Shown here piece after piece: positions 42,250-49,975 of a DNA stretch of 64,000 nucleotides. Below the pieces are notes generated by a model that did not search any database, was not told where the DNA came from, and saw only the letters and a program-made list of their open reading frames with translations. The stretch comes from LMDS01 sp964247075 (lineage in GTDB: Bacteria; Pseudomonadota; Gammaproteobacteria; Burkholderiales; Burkholderiaceae_C), in contig CAXTSS010000005.1 of NCBI GenBank assembly GCA_964247075.1, positions 124,001 through 188,000 on the forward strand, in the 5' to 3' direction. The position numbers were made by a program, and so were the translations under genes. Every line of letters begins with the position of its first letter. The stretch's first letter is position 1.

Positions 42250-42825
42250 ATGCACGTGGTCAGCGTGAATGTCTCGCGCGCGCGGCCGACGACGATCGCC
42301 GACCGACCCGTGATGACCGGCATCCACAAGCGCGCCGTGGCCGGGCCGGTCGAAGTGCGGCTGCTCGGCCTCGCCGACGACGAGCAGGCCGACCTGACGG
42401 TGCACGGAGGCCTGGGCAAGGCGGTCTACGCGTACCCGAGCGAGCATTACCCGTTCTGGCAGACGGTGCGCGCGCAGGCCCGCGCCGCCGGCTGGGGCGA
42501 GCCGATGCCGGACGGCATGCTGGGCGAGAACCTGACGCTCGCCGGCCTGCTCGAAGAGCAGGTCTGGATCGGCGATGTGCTGCGCTTTCCGGGCTGCGAA
42601 CTCGCGGTCAGCGAGCCGCGCTTCCCGTGCTTCAAGTTCGATGCCGCGATGGGCTTCGACCAGGCAGCGAAGATGATGGTCGCCAGCGCATGGTGCGGCT
42701 TCTACCTGGCAGTGCGCCGGCCCGGCAAGCTGGCCGCAGGGGACGCGTTCGAGCTGATTCCCGGGCCCAGGGAAGTCGGCATCCCGGAACTCTTCCGCGC
42801 ACGCGTCGCGCCAGGGCGACGCTGA
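42250..42825 (+). CDS. MOSC-domain protein (YiiM-like)
   Basis: This 191-residue cytoplasmic protein has a MOSC domain, the fold that handles the molybdenum cofactor. Conserved segments are DLTVHGGLGKAVYAYPSEHYPFW, GMLGENLTLAG, GDVLRFPGCELAVSEPRFPCFKFDAAMG and the sulfur-carrier Cys in PRFPCFK. It begins 2 nt after the TupA-like gene. In YiiM relatives the protein reduces N-hydroxylated bases, but the substrate here is not determined. Confidence 0.88.
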   Translation: MHVVSVNVSRARPTTIADRPVMTGIHKRAVAGPVEVRLLGLADDEQADLTVHGGLGKAVYAYPSEHYPFWQTVRAQARAAGWGEPMPDGMLGENLTLAGLLEEQVWIGDVLRFPGCELAVSEPRFPCFKFDAAMGFDQAAKMMVASAWCGFYLAVRRPGKLAAGDAFELIPGPREVGIPELFRARVAPGRR

Positions 42826-42967
42826 TCGAGACCCGCATGCCTTCTGTTACAAATACATGACTTCTTCATCGAGCGTGCATCATTCGCTCGGTACATTGCC
42901 AGCCTGCGCCAACCGGGGCGCTCGGTCCCGGGTTGATCCAGCCTCTCATCCACCACGAAAGCACGTC

Positions 42968-43456
42968 ATGAGCATCATCAGTTTCATCAAGGAAGCCGGC
43001 GAAAAACTGTTCGGCCACAAGCCCGAAGCCCCCGCTGCCGATCCCGCGGCGCTTCAGGCGCAGGCCGACGCCGCGAATGCTGCCGCCGCCACGGCGATCT
43101 CGAACTACATCGGCACGCAAGGCCTGAAAGTCGATGGACTGGATGTCGCCTTCGACGGCGCCACCGGCACGGTCTCGGTCGCCGGCGAGGCGCCTGACCA
43201 GCAGACGCGCGAGAAGGTCGTCCTGTGCTGCGGCAACGTCAGCGGTGTGACCCAGGTGGATGATTCGATGACGACCGCCGAGCCGGCCGACGAATCGCGC
43301 TGGTACACCGTGGTGCGCGGTGACACGCTGTCGGCGATCTCGAAGTCTCAGTACGGCAATGCCAACGAATACCCGAAGATCTTCGAGGCCAACAAGCCGA
43401 TGCTGACGAGCCCGGACAAGATTTACCCGGGCCAGGTTCTTCGCATCCCGGCGTGA
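42968..43456 (+). CDS. BON-LysM protein (Kbp/YgaU-like potassium-binding protein)
   Basis: This 162-residue protein has a BON domain at about residues 40-105 and a LysM domain at about 112-160 (WYTVVRGDTLSAISKSQYGNANEYPKIFEANKPML). The order BON-LysM and the start MSIISFIKEAGEKLFG match E. coli Kbp/YgaU, a cytoplasmic K+-binding protein. No signal peptide is present, in agreement. It is followed by strong hairpins before the convergent nemA-like gene. Confidence 0.9.
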   Translation: MSIISFIKEAGEKLFGHKPEAPAADPAALQAQADAANAAAATAISNYIGTQGLKVDGLDVAFDGATGTVSVAGEAPDQQTREKVVLCCGNVSGVTQVDDSMTTAEPADESRWYTVVRGDTLSAISKSQYGNANEYPKIFEANKPMLTSPDKIYPGQVLRIPA

Positions 43457-43463
43457 AATGAGA

Positions 43464-43503
43464 CCCCTCGGCCGCGGAGTACCGCGGCCGATCCCCCGAG
43501 GGG
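43464..43503. terminator. Bidirectional hairpin between convergent genes
   Basis: CGGCCGCGG (43469-43477) and CCGCGGCCG (43482-43490) form a perfect 9-bp stem with a 4-nt loop, and CCCCTCGG/CCGAGGGG at 43464-43471 and 43496-43503 offer an outer pairing. It lies 7 nt after the BON-LysM stop and before the convergent oxidoreductase. The position fits a shared terminator, although no T-run is present. Confidence 0.6.
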
Positions 43504-43508
43504 ATGCG

Positions 43509-43536
43509 GGCCGGCTTGGGGCGGCCCGGCGCTCGG
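43509..43536. repeat. GC-rich intergenic repeat, copy 2
   Basis: GCGGCCCGGCGCT at 43521-43533 with upstream GCTTGGG repeats the motif found in another intergenic gap at 22742-22754 (upstream GCTTCGGA). It directly follows the hairpin after the BON-LysM gene. A dispersed element or shared terminator type is likely. Confidence 0.5.
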
Positions 43537-43540
43537 CCCG

Positions 43541-44644
43541 CTAAGCCGAAGTCAGCTCCAGCGGCGGGTAGTCGATGTAACCCTCGGCCCCGCCGCCGTA
43601 CAGCGTCTCGCGCACCACCGGCGCGATCGGCGCGTCCTCGCGCAGCCTGCGCACGAGGTCAGGGTTGCTGATGAAGCCCTTGCCGAACGCGACCATGTCG
43701 GCGGCGCCGCTCGCGACCGCATCCAGCGACATGGCCCGCGTGTAGCCGTTGTTGACCATCCACGCGCCCTGCTCGTTGCCGTGCTTGAAGCGGCTGCGCA
43801 GCGCGGCGTAGTCGAACGGCGCGATGTCGCGCGGGCCGCCGGTCGCGCCCTCGACGACGTGGATGAACGCGAGCTTCAGCGGTGCCAGCTTCTCGACCAC
43901 GAGGTTGAACATCGCCTGCGGATCGCTGTCCAGCGCGGCGTCGTTGGCGGGTGTCACGGGCGAGAGGCGAATGCCGCTGCGACCGGCGCCGATCTCGTCG
44001 GCGATCGCCGTCATCACCTCCACGACCAAGCGCGCGCGGTTCTCGCGCGAGCCGCCGTAGGCATCGGTGCGGTCGTTGATGCTGTCGCGCATGAACTGTT
44101 CGAGCAGGTAGCCGTTGGCGCCGTGCACCTCGACACCGTCGAAGCCGGCCTCGATCGCGTTGCGCGCGGCCTGGCGGTAATCGGCAATCAGGCGCGGGAT
44201 CTCGTCGGTGCGCAGCGCGCGCGGCTCCGAGACGTTCTCGAAGCCCTGCGCGGTGAAGGTTTTGCCCTTCGCGGCGCGCGCGGTGCTCGACACCGGCACC
44301 ATCCCCTCGGGCAGCAGCGACAGGTGCGAGATGCGCCCGACGTGCCACAGCTGCACCACGATCTTGCCGCCCTTGGCATGCACCGCGTCGGTGACGCGGC
44401 GCCAGCCGGCAATCTGTTCGGCGCTGTAGATGCCGGGCGTATCGAGGTAGCCCTGGCCTTCGGCCGAGATCTGCGTGCCCTCGGTGACGATGAGCCCGGC
44501 GCTGGCGCGCTGTTCGTAGTACGTCACCATCATCGGCGTCGGCGTGCGGCCGGGACCGGCGCGGTCGCGCGTCAGCGGCGCCATCACGATGCGGTTGGCG
44601 GCGGTGATGTCGCCGAAGCGGATGGGATCGAACAAAGTGGTCAT
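43541..44644 (-). CDS. Old yellow enzyme family alkene reductase (NemA-like)
   Basis: This 367-residue FMN-dependent TIM-barrel reductase reduces activated C=C bonds or nitro compounds with NADPH. Family marks are MAPLTRDRA, VVQLWHVGRISH, the substrate-binding His/Asn pair in FDGVEVHGANGYLLEQFMRD, the NDRTDAYGGSRENRAR segment and the phosphate-binding GFISNPDLVRRL. The length and motifs match NemA and N-ethylmaleimide reductases. The physiological substrate is unknown. Confidence 0.92.
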   Translation of the reverse strand: MTTLFDPIRFGDITAANRIVMAPLTRDRAGPGRTPTPMMVTYYEQRASAGLIVTEGTQISAEGQGYLDTPGIYSAEQIAGWRRVTDAVHAKGGKIVVQLWHVGRISHLSLLPEGMVPVSSTARAAKGKTFTAQGFENVSEPRALRTDEIPRLIADYRQAARNAIEAGFDGVEVHGANGYLLEQFMRDSINDRTDAYGGSRENRARLVVEVMTAIADEIGAGRSGIRLSPVTPANDAALDSDPQAMFNLVVEKLAPLKLAFIHVVEGATGGPRDIAPFDYAALRSRFKHGNEQGAWMVNNGYTRAMSLDAVASGAADMVAFGKGFISNPDLVRRLREDAPIAPVVRETLYGGGAEGYIDYPPLELTSA

Positions 44645-44762
44645 GCGTGGGTATTCCGGTGGCGATGTGGCGATCCTAGGCGCTGCGCCTTAAAGGCGCC
44701 CGTGCACGGTCTTTCGTTGCGTGTTACCGCTACAGTGCCCCCTGATTTCCGAGGTTCACGCC

Positions 44763-45605
44763 ATGCTCGCCTACCGACACGCCTTCCACGCGGGCAACCA
44801 CGCCGATGTGCTCAAGCACACCACGCTCGCGCTGGTGCTGCGCTACATGAACCAGAAGGACAAGCCCTACCGCCTGATCGACACCCACGCCGGTGCCGGC
44901 GGCTACTCGCTCGAAGGCCGTTTCGCGCAGAAGAAGGGCGAATTCGAGCAGGGCATCGCGCGCCTGTGGGGCCGTGAGGACTTGCCGCCGGCGGTGGCCG
45001 ACTACGTCGCGATGGTGCGCCAGTTCAACCCCGACGGCGGCCTGAAGCAGTACCCGGGCTCGCCGGCGTTCGCGCAGATGCTGTTGCGCCCGAAGGACCA
45101 GCTGCGCCTGTTCGAGTTGCACCCGACCGATCACCGCATCCTCGCCTCGTACCTCGGCGAGCTCAAGGGCGCGGAGGTCTACGACACCGATGGCTTCGAC
45201 GGCCTGAAGGGCCAGGTGCCGCCGAGCACGAAGCGCGGCGTGGCGCTGATGGACCCGAGCTACGAAGGGCACCGCGACTACGGCCGCGTGGTCTCGTCGC
45301 TGCGCGAGGCGTTGCTGCGGTTCAGCGACGGCGTCTACATGGTCTGGTATCCCCAGGTCAGCAAGCTCGAAGCGGCGCAGCTGCCGAAGCGCCTCGAAGC
45401 GCTCGCGCCCAAGGGCTGGCTGCATGCGCGGCTCACCGTGCAGCAGCCGGATCAACAAGGCTTCGGCCTCGCCGGCAGCGGCATGTTCATCATCAACCCG
45501 CCGTTCACGCTGCACGACGAATTGCTCGCTGTGCTGCCCTACCTGACCGAGGTGCTCGGCCAGTACGACGGCGCGAACTACCTGCTCGAGCAGCGTCCGG
45601 GCTGA
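44763..45605 (+). CDS. rlmJ: 23S rRNA A2030 N6-methyltransferase RlmJ
   Basis: RlmJ methylates adenine 2030 of 23S rRNA using S-adenosylmethionine. The 280-residue protein starts MLAYRHAFHAGNHADVLKH, as in the E. coli enzyme; the SAM site is in LIDTHAGAGGYSL and the catalytic motif IV reads MDPSYE (E. coli DPPYE), with the second Pro replaced by Ser. That change is unusual, but the Asp and Tyr are intact. Confidence 0.94.
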   Translation: MLAYRHAFHAGNHADVLKHTTLALVLRYMNQKDKPYRLIDTHAGAGGYSLEGRFAQKKGEFEQGIARLWGREDLPPAVADYVAMVRQFNPDGGLKQYPGSPAFAQMLLRPKDQLRLFELHPTDHRILASYLGELKGAEVYDTDGFDGLKGQVPPSTKRGVALMDPSYEGHRDYGRVVSSLREALLRFSDGVYMVWYPQVSKLEAAQLPKRLEALAPKGWLHARLTVQQPDQQGFGLAGSGMFIINPPFTLHDELLAVLPYLTEVLGQYDGANYLLEQRPG

Positions 45606-45615
45606 ACGCCCGACC

Positions 45616-46173
45616 TCATTGGGCAGGCGCCTCGTGCATCTTCTTCAGCGCCGCACGCCACGCGGTCCAGTCGATCGGGCCGCTCTCGTAGCGCTTCTGC
45701 AGGTTGCCCAGCACCGCGCCCCAGGCCTTGTCGAAGTAGGCGTAGGTCTTGTTCCATTCGCCACCGTCGCCCCAGCCCGTGTGATGGATCGTGACGCGGG
45801 TCGATTTGCCGTCGACGTCGGCCAGGCGCACGACGACGAAGGTGCGTTGCAACCGCGCCTCGGGCAGTGAAGGCGGCGCGCTCCAGTCGAAGCTCAGCAT
45901 CTTCGGCGCCTGCAGGGCCATGAAACGCATGTCGTCTGCGCCCTTTGCGCCGGCAGCGCCGTACGGGTCGAAGTGGATGTGGAACGCGCCGCCGACGCGC
46001 GCCTCGATCTCGGCCTCGGGCGCGAAAAACGATTCGATGCCGACCTTCGTCGTCCAGCCCTGCCAAACCGCTTCGATCGGTGCGGCGACGAGCACCTCCT
46101 TGTCGATCGAACGTTCGGCAGCGTCGGTGGTGACGGCGGTCATCAGCAGGCAGGCGAGGAAGGCTGTGCGCAT
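45616..46173 (-). CDS. Exported AHSA1/SRPBCC-domain protein
   Basis: This encodes 185 residues with a signal peptide of about 18 residues (TDAAERSIDKEV) and an AHSA1-type START-like domain with the typical opening VLVAAPIEAVWQGWTTKVGIESFFAPEAEIEARVGGAFHIHFDP. Such domains bind hydrophobic ligands in a cavity. A periplasmic version is less common than the cytoplasmic form. Convergent with rlmJ, 10 bp apart. The ligand is unknown. Confidence 0.85.
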   Translation of the reverse strand: MRTAFLACLLMTAVTTDAAERSIDKEVLVAAPIEAVWQGWTTKVGIESFFAPEAEIEARVGGAFHIHFDPYGAAGAKGADDMRFMALQAPKMLSFDWSAPPSLPEARLQRTFVVVRLADVDGKSTRVTIHHTGWGDGGEWNKTYAYFDKAWGAVLGNLQKRYESGPIDWTAWRAALKKMHEAPAQ

Positions 46174-46211
46174 GGTGGCTCCTGTGCTGTCGCGACACTA
46201 CCATCGCGATC

Positions 46212-47408
46212 ATGGATGCTCAACCTGCTGTTTCCCACGGCCCGCTCGCCGGACTGAAAGTGGTCGAACTCGGTCAGCTGATCGCCGGCCCGTTCGCCGC
46301 GAAGACGCTTGCCGACTTCGGCGCCGAGGTCGTCAAGATCGAACCGCCGACCACCGGCGACCCGCTGCGCCAGTGGCGCCTGCTGCACGAGGGCACCAGC
46401 GTCTGGTGGCAGGTGCAGTCACGCAACAAGCAGAGCGTGGCACTCGACCTGAAGGACGAGGCCTCGCGCGAGATCGTGCGCCGGCTGATCGACGAGGCCG
46501 ACGTGCTGGTCGAGAACTTCAAGCCCGGCATGATGGAAGGCTGGGGCCTGGGCTACGAGCGCCTGAGCGCGACCAACCCCGGGCTGATCATGCTGCGCAT
46601 CAGCGGCTACGGCCAGACCGGGCCGTACAAGGACCGGCCCGGCTTCGGTGTCGTCGCCGAGGCGATGGGCGGGCTGCGCCACCTCACGGCCGAGCCGGGC
46701 CGCGTTCCGGTGCGGGTGGGCGTGAGCATCGGCGACACGCTGGCCTCGCTGCACGGCGTGATCGGCATCCTGATGGCGCTGCAGCACCGCCACGCGAGCG
46801 TCGGCGCCGAGGCGCCGAAGGGGCGCGGGCAAGTTGTCGATGTGGCGCTGTACGAGGCCGTCTTCAACTGCATGGAAAGCTTGCTGCCCGAGTACAGCGC
46901 GTTTGGCGCGGTGCGCGAGCCGGCCGGGTCGGCGCTGCCCGGCATCGCGCCGAGCAACGCCTACCCGTGTGCCGATGGCTGGGTGCTGGTGGCGGGCAAC
47001 GGGGACTCGATCTTCAAGCGCCTGATGAAGGCGATCGGCCGCGACGATCTGGGCATGGATGCCGCCCTCGCCGGCAATGCCGGCCGCGTTGTGCGCGTCA
47101 CCGAGATCGATGCCGCGATCGGCGCCTGGACCGCGCCGCGCCACGTGGTCGAGGTGCTCGAGGCGCTGAACCAGGCCGCGGTGCCGGCCGGCCGCATCTA
47201 CACCGCGAAGGACATCGCTGAAGATCCGCACTACCGCGCGCGCGGCATGATCGAACGCATCCGCACCGCGGATGGCTTCGAGCTTGAGGTGCCCGGCATC
47301 GTGCCCAAGCTGAGCCTCACCCCCGGCACCATCACGCGTCGCGCGCCGCGGCTCGGCGAAGACACCGACGCGGTGTTGCGTGCGCTCGCTGCCAGACGCC
47401 CCGTCTGA
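46212..47408 (+). CDS. CaiB/BaiF-family (class III) CoA-transferase
   Basis: This 398-residue enzyme transfers CoA between carboxylic acids through an enzyme-bound aspartyl thioester. Family marks are LKVVELGQLIAGPFAAKTLADFGAEVVKIEPP, NKQSVALDLKDEASREIVRRL, ADVLVENFKPG and, just beyond, the catalytic-loop region GYGQTGPYKDRPGFG; the nucleophilic Asp is expected near VVDVALYEA. It stands alone, so acid donor and acceptor cannot be named. Confidence 0.9.
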   Translation: MDAQPAVSHGPLAGLKVVELGQLIAGPFAAKTLADFGAEVVKIEPPTTGDPLRQWRLLHEGTSVWWQVQSRNKQSVALDLKDEASREIVRRLIDEADVLVENFKPGMMEGWGLGYERLSATNPGLIMLRISGYGQTGPYKDRPGFGVVAEAMGGLRHLTAEPGRVPVRVGVSIGDTLASLHGVIGILMALQHRHASVGAEAPKGRGQVVDVALYEAVFNCMESLLPEYSAFGAVREPAGSALPGIAPSNAYPCADGWVLVAGNGDSIFKRLMKAIGRDDLGMDAALAGNAGRVVRVTEIDAAIGAWTAPRHVVEVLEALNQAAVPAGRIYTAKDIAEDPHYRARGMIERIRTADGFELEVPGIVPKLSLTPGTITRRAPRLGEDTDAVLRALAARRPV

Positions 47409-47411
47409 GCG

Positions 47412-48164
47412 TCAGCGCACCGCTGCGACCGGGGCGCGCTTCAGATCCTGGAACGCGCCGAAGAACCACGATCGCATGCCGACCACCAGCGTGTAGGAAC
47501 GCTTGCGCTCGGGGCCGAGCTTCTGCTCCGCGAGGTGCTGCTGCGCGAAGTCCTGCCCGACGCGTTGCAGCCGTTCGACGAAACTCGCGGCCTGCCCGCT
47601 GCTCACCTGGCCGTGCACCAGCATCAGCAATTCTCCTTCGGCATCGAAGCCGCCGCCGAAATAGTCGCCGGCCACCTGCTCGCGAAAGTACTTCATGACC
47701 GGCCCGTGCGGCCGCCAGCGAAATCCCTTGGCCACCTTGAGCCGGTAGCGGTTCAGCGGCCGCAACTCGATGATGCCGAGCTTGTCGAGCTGCAGCAGGT
47801 ACTTGACGCACTCGGCTTCGGTGACCGCGTAGGTCGTCGTCATTTGCTCGAAGCTCCACTGGCTGAACGCGCAGATCGCCAGCAGCATGAGCTTGCGATC
47901 CTTCACGACAGCCTGCTCCTGTTCGAGTGTGAGCTCGCGCCGCAGCGGCTGCGCGTCGGCGATCTGGCGCGCGAGTTCGGCGAAGTCCATCTTCAGCACG
48001 CGCAGCACCTCGTCGATGCGCGACAGCGGCATGTCGGCTTTCGCGAAGATGCGCTTGATGCTGGATTCGGCCATGCCGAGCTGCCCGGCCAGATCGGCGT
48101 AGGTGATGCCGGCCGCCTTCAGCTCGGCTTTCAGCGCGGTGACGAGATCGTGCGTCGTGCTCAT
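47412..48164 (-). CDS. XRE-type helix-turn-helix regulator with C-terminal domain
   Basis: This 250-residue protein has an N-terminal Cro/C1-like HTH (residues about 8-65, GITYADLAGQLGMAESSIKRIFAKADMPL) and a larger C-terminal region of about 170 residues, perhaps a second wTH (FEQMTTTYAVTEAECVKYLLQLDKLGIIELRPLNRYRL). The stop lies 3 nt from the stop of the CoA-transferase. The effector and targets are unknown. Confidence 0.85.
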   Translation of the reverse strand: MSTTHDLVTALKAELKAAGITYADLAGQLGMAESSIKRIFAKADMPLSRIDEVLRVLKMDFAELARQIADAQPLRRELTLEQEQAVVKDRKLMLLAICAFSQWSFEQMTTTYAVTEAECVKYLLQLDKLGIIELRPLNRYRLKVAKGFRWRPHGPVMKYFREQVAGDYFGGGFDAEGELLMLVHGQVSSGQAASFVERLQRVGQDFAQQHLAEQKLGPERKRSYTLVVGMRSWFFGAFQDLKRAPVAAVR

Positions 48165-48301
48165 CGGGTGGTGTCCTCAAAAAGTACCCTGAAACGATAC
48201 CAGAGGGGTGAGGGCTGGCAACCCGTCCGAGGGAGATTGATACCAGGTGGCACGCCGCCGAAGATGCACCTGTGTTCAACAACCTCCCGGAAGAAATCAA
48301 C

Positions 48302-48724
48302 ATGCACCCCACCCTCCTGCGCAAGGACACCGCCGCCTGGAAGCTCCAGGTCTGGGTCTCGTTCGGCCTCGCCGCGACGCTCTGCGCCACCGGCCTGGCC
48401 TACCTGCCGGGCGCCGACCTGGACCGCGCCTTCATGGTGATGGGCTACATGTTCTGCCTGTCGACCGCGTTCGCGCTCGCCAAGTACGTGCGCGACAACG
48501 AAGCCCGCCGGACCGATTCGCCGATGTGGGGCGGCGTGGTCTGGGGCGGCTTCGGCCTGGCGATGGGGCTCACGGCCTGGGGCCTGTACCGCATGGACGT
48601 GAACCCGACCTACAAGGCCTTCCTCGGCGTCAGCTGGCTGTTCCTGATCTCGACCGTGTTCACGTTGGCCAAGACGCTGCGCGACGCCCACGAAGCGCTG
48701 CTCGCCGAGCGCAACGCCGCCTGA
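48302..48724 (+). CDS. YiaA/YiaB-family two-helix membrane protein
   Basis: This 140-residue inner-membrane protein contains four hydrophobic segments arranged as two pairs, consistent with the YiaAB two-helix domain repeated twice (first around WVSFGLAATLCATGLAYL, second around FGLAMGLTAWGLY). A GGAAGA ribosome site precedes the ATG at 48302. The function of the family is unknown. It heads a short run of membrane and exported proteins that ends at 49941. Confidence 0.85.
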   Translation: MHPTLLRKDTAAWKLQVWVSFGLAATLCATGLAYLPGADLDRAFMVMGYMFCLSTAFALAKYVRDNEARRTDSPMWGGVVWGGFGLAMGLTAWGLYRMDVNPTYKAFLGVSWLFLISTVFTLAKTLRDAHEALLAERNAA

Positions 48725-48754
48725 TCGCGCCCCACTCAACCCCGGAGTCATCCC

Positions 48755-49165
48755 ATGAAACTGATTCGTCAAACCGCGCTGGCCGCACTGCTGGCTGCCT
48801 CGCTCGCCACCGCGCAGGCGCAATCTGCGGTCTCTGAGGCGAGCGCCTTGTCGGCGCTGCCGATTGCCGTGTCGGTCGCCGCGCCGGTGATGGTGCTGTC
48901 GGCCGGTGTCACCTTGACGGTGGTCGCCGTCGAGGCTTCGGCCATCGGCACGGTCTGGGTGCTGGAGCGTGCCTCCGACGGCGCGCGCGCCACGCTGCGC
49001 CTGAGCGGGCAGGCGGCGCGCGGTGTGTCGGTGGCGGCCGGCACGGTCGTCGTCGTGACGGCGCTGAGCACCGGCTGGGTGCTCTCGGCCGCGAGCGAGG
49101 CGATCGCCTTCATCCCGAACGAGATCGGCGCGGCGCTGCTCTACAACGAGCGGGTGACCCGGTGA
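48755..49165 (+). CDS. Exported hydrophobic protein of unknown function
   Basis: This encodes 136 residues with a signal peptide ending near ATAQAQS, two long hydrophobic segments (about 34-62 and 93-115) and a short hydrophilic end. It overlaps the next gene by 4 bp (GTGA), which shows translational coupling to the DUF2145 protein. I recognise the pair as recurrent in Burkholderiales but know no function. Confidence 0.75.
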   Translation: MKLIRQTALAALLAASLATAQAQSAVSEASALSALPIAVSVAAPVMVLSAGVTLTVVAVEASAIGTVWVLERASDGARATLRLSGQAARGVSVAAGTVVVVTALSTGWVLSAASEAIAFIPNEIGAALLYNERVTR

Positions 49166-49941
49166 GCCTCGCGCGTTCGACGGCCATCGCCGCAGCGCTC
49201 GCGCTGGTGGCGAGCGCTGCCCACGCCGGTCGCAGCTGCGAGAACAAGCCGCCTCGGGCGGATGCGATCCAGCGCTCGATGCAACTCGCCGAGCACACCG
49301 CGCAGCAACTCGACCAGAGTGGCGCTCAGGTCGTGGTGCTGGCGCGCATGGGTCAGAACCTGAGCGAGTACGGCGTGCGCTACTCGCATCTCGGTTTGGC
49401 CTACCGTGACGGCGACAAGTGGCGCGTCGTGCACAAGCTGAACCAGTGCGGCACAGCGCGCGCGGCCGTCTATCGGCAAGGGCTGGGCGAGTTCTTTCTC
49501 GACGACCTCTATCAATACGAAGCCGCCGTCGTGATCCCCCGGCCCGAGGTTCAGGCGAAGTTGCTGCCGGCGCTGAAGGACAACGCGCGCCTCGCGCAGT
49601 TGAACACGCCGGCCTACAGCATGGTCGCGTACCCGTGGGCGCAAACCTACCAGCAGTCGAACCAGTGGGCGATCGAGACGCTGGCGATGACGCAGGAGCC
49701 GGCGGCGCAGACCCGCGAGCGTGCCCAGGCCTGGCTGCAGTTGCAGGGCTACCAGCCGACGACCCTGCGCATCTCGGCAATGAAGCGCCTCGGCGGCCGG
49801 CTGACGGCGGCGAATATCGCCTTCGACGACCATCCGAACGAGAAGCGATTCACGGACCGGATCGAGACCGTCACCGTCGATTCGGTGTTCGCGTGGTTGA
49901 ATCGCACCGGCCTGGGTGCGCCGGTGCAGGTGATCCGGTAG
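49162..49941 (+). CDS. DUF2145 exported protein
   Basis: This 259-residue protein has a signal peptide ending near AAHAGRSC and the DUF2145 pattern: LAEHTAQQLDQSGAQVVVLARMGQNLSEYGVRYSHLGLAYRDG, WRVVHKLNQCG, FFLDDLYQYEAAVVIP and PWAQTYQQSNQWAIETLAM. The spaced His, Cys and Asn-Gln-Trp residues suggest a peptidase- or hydrolase-like core resembling the papain-like NlpC/P60 fold, but this is inference. The start is the GTG of the GTGA overlap with the previous gene. Confidence 0.85.
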   Translation: MSLARSTAIAAALALVASAAHAGRSCENKPPRADAIQRSMQLAEHTAQQLDQSGAQVVVLARMGQNLSEYGVRYSHLGLAYRDGDKWRVVHKLNQCGTARAAVYRQGLGEFFLDDLYQYEAAVVIPRPEVQAKLLPALKDNARLAQLNTPAYSMVAYPWAQTYQQSNQWAIETLAMTQEPAAQTRERAQAWLQLQGYQPTTLRISAMKRLGGRLTAANIAFDDHPNEKRFTDRIETVTVDSVFAWLNRTGLGAPVQVIR

Positions 49942-49975
49942 ATTGCGCCCCACGACGGCACGGAGACAAGAACAC

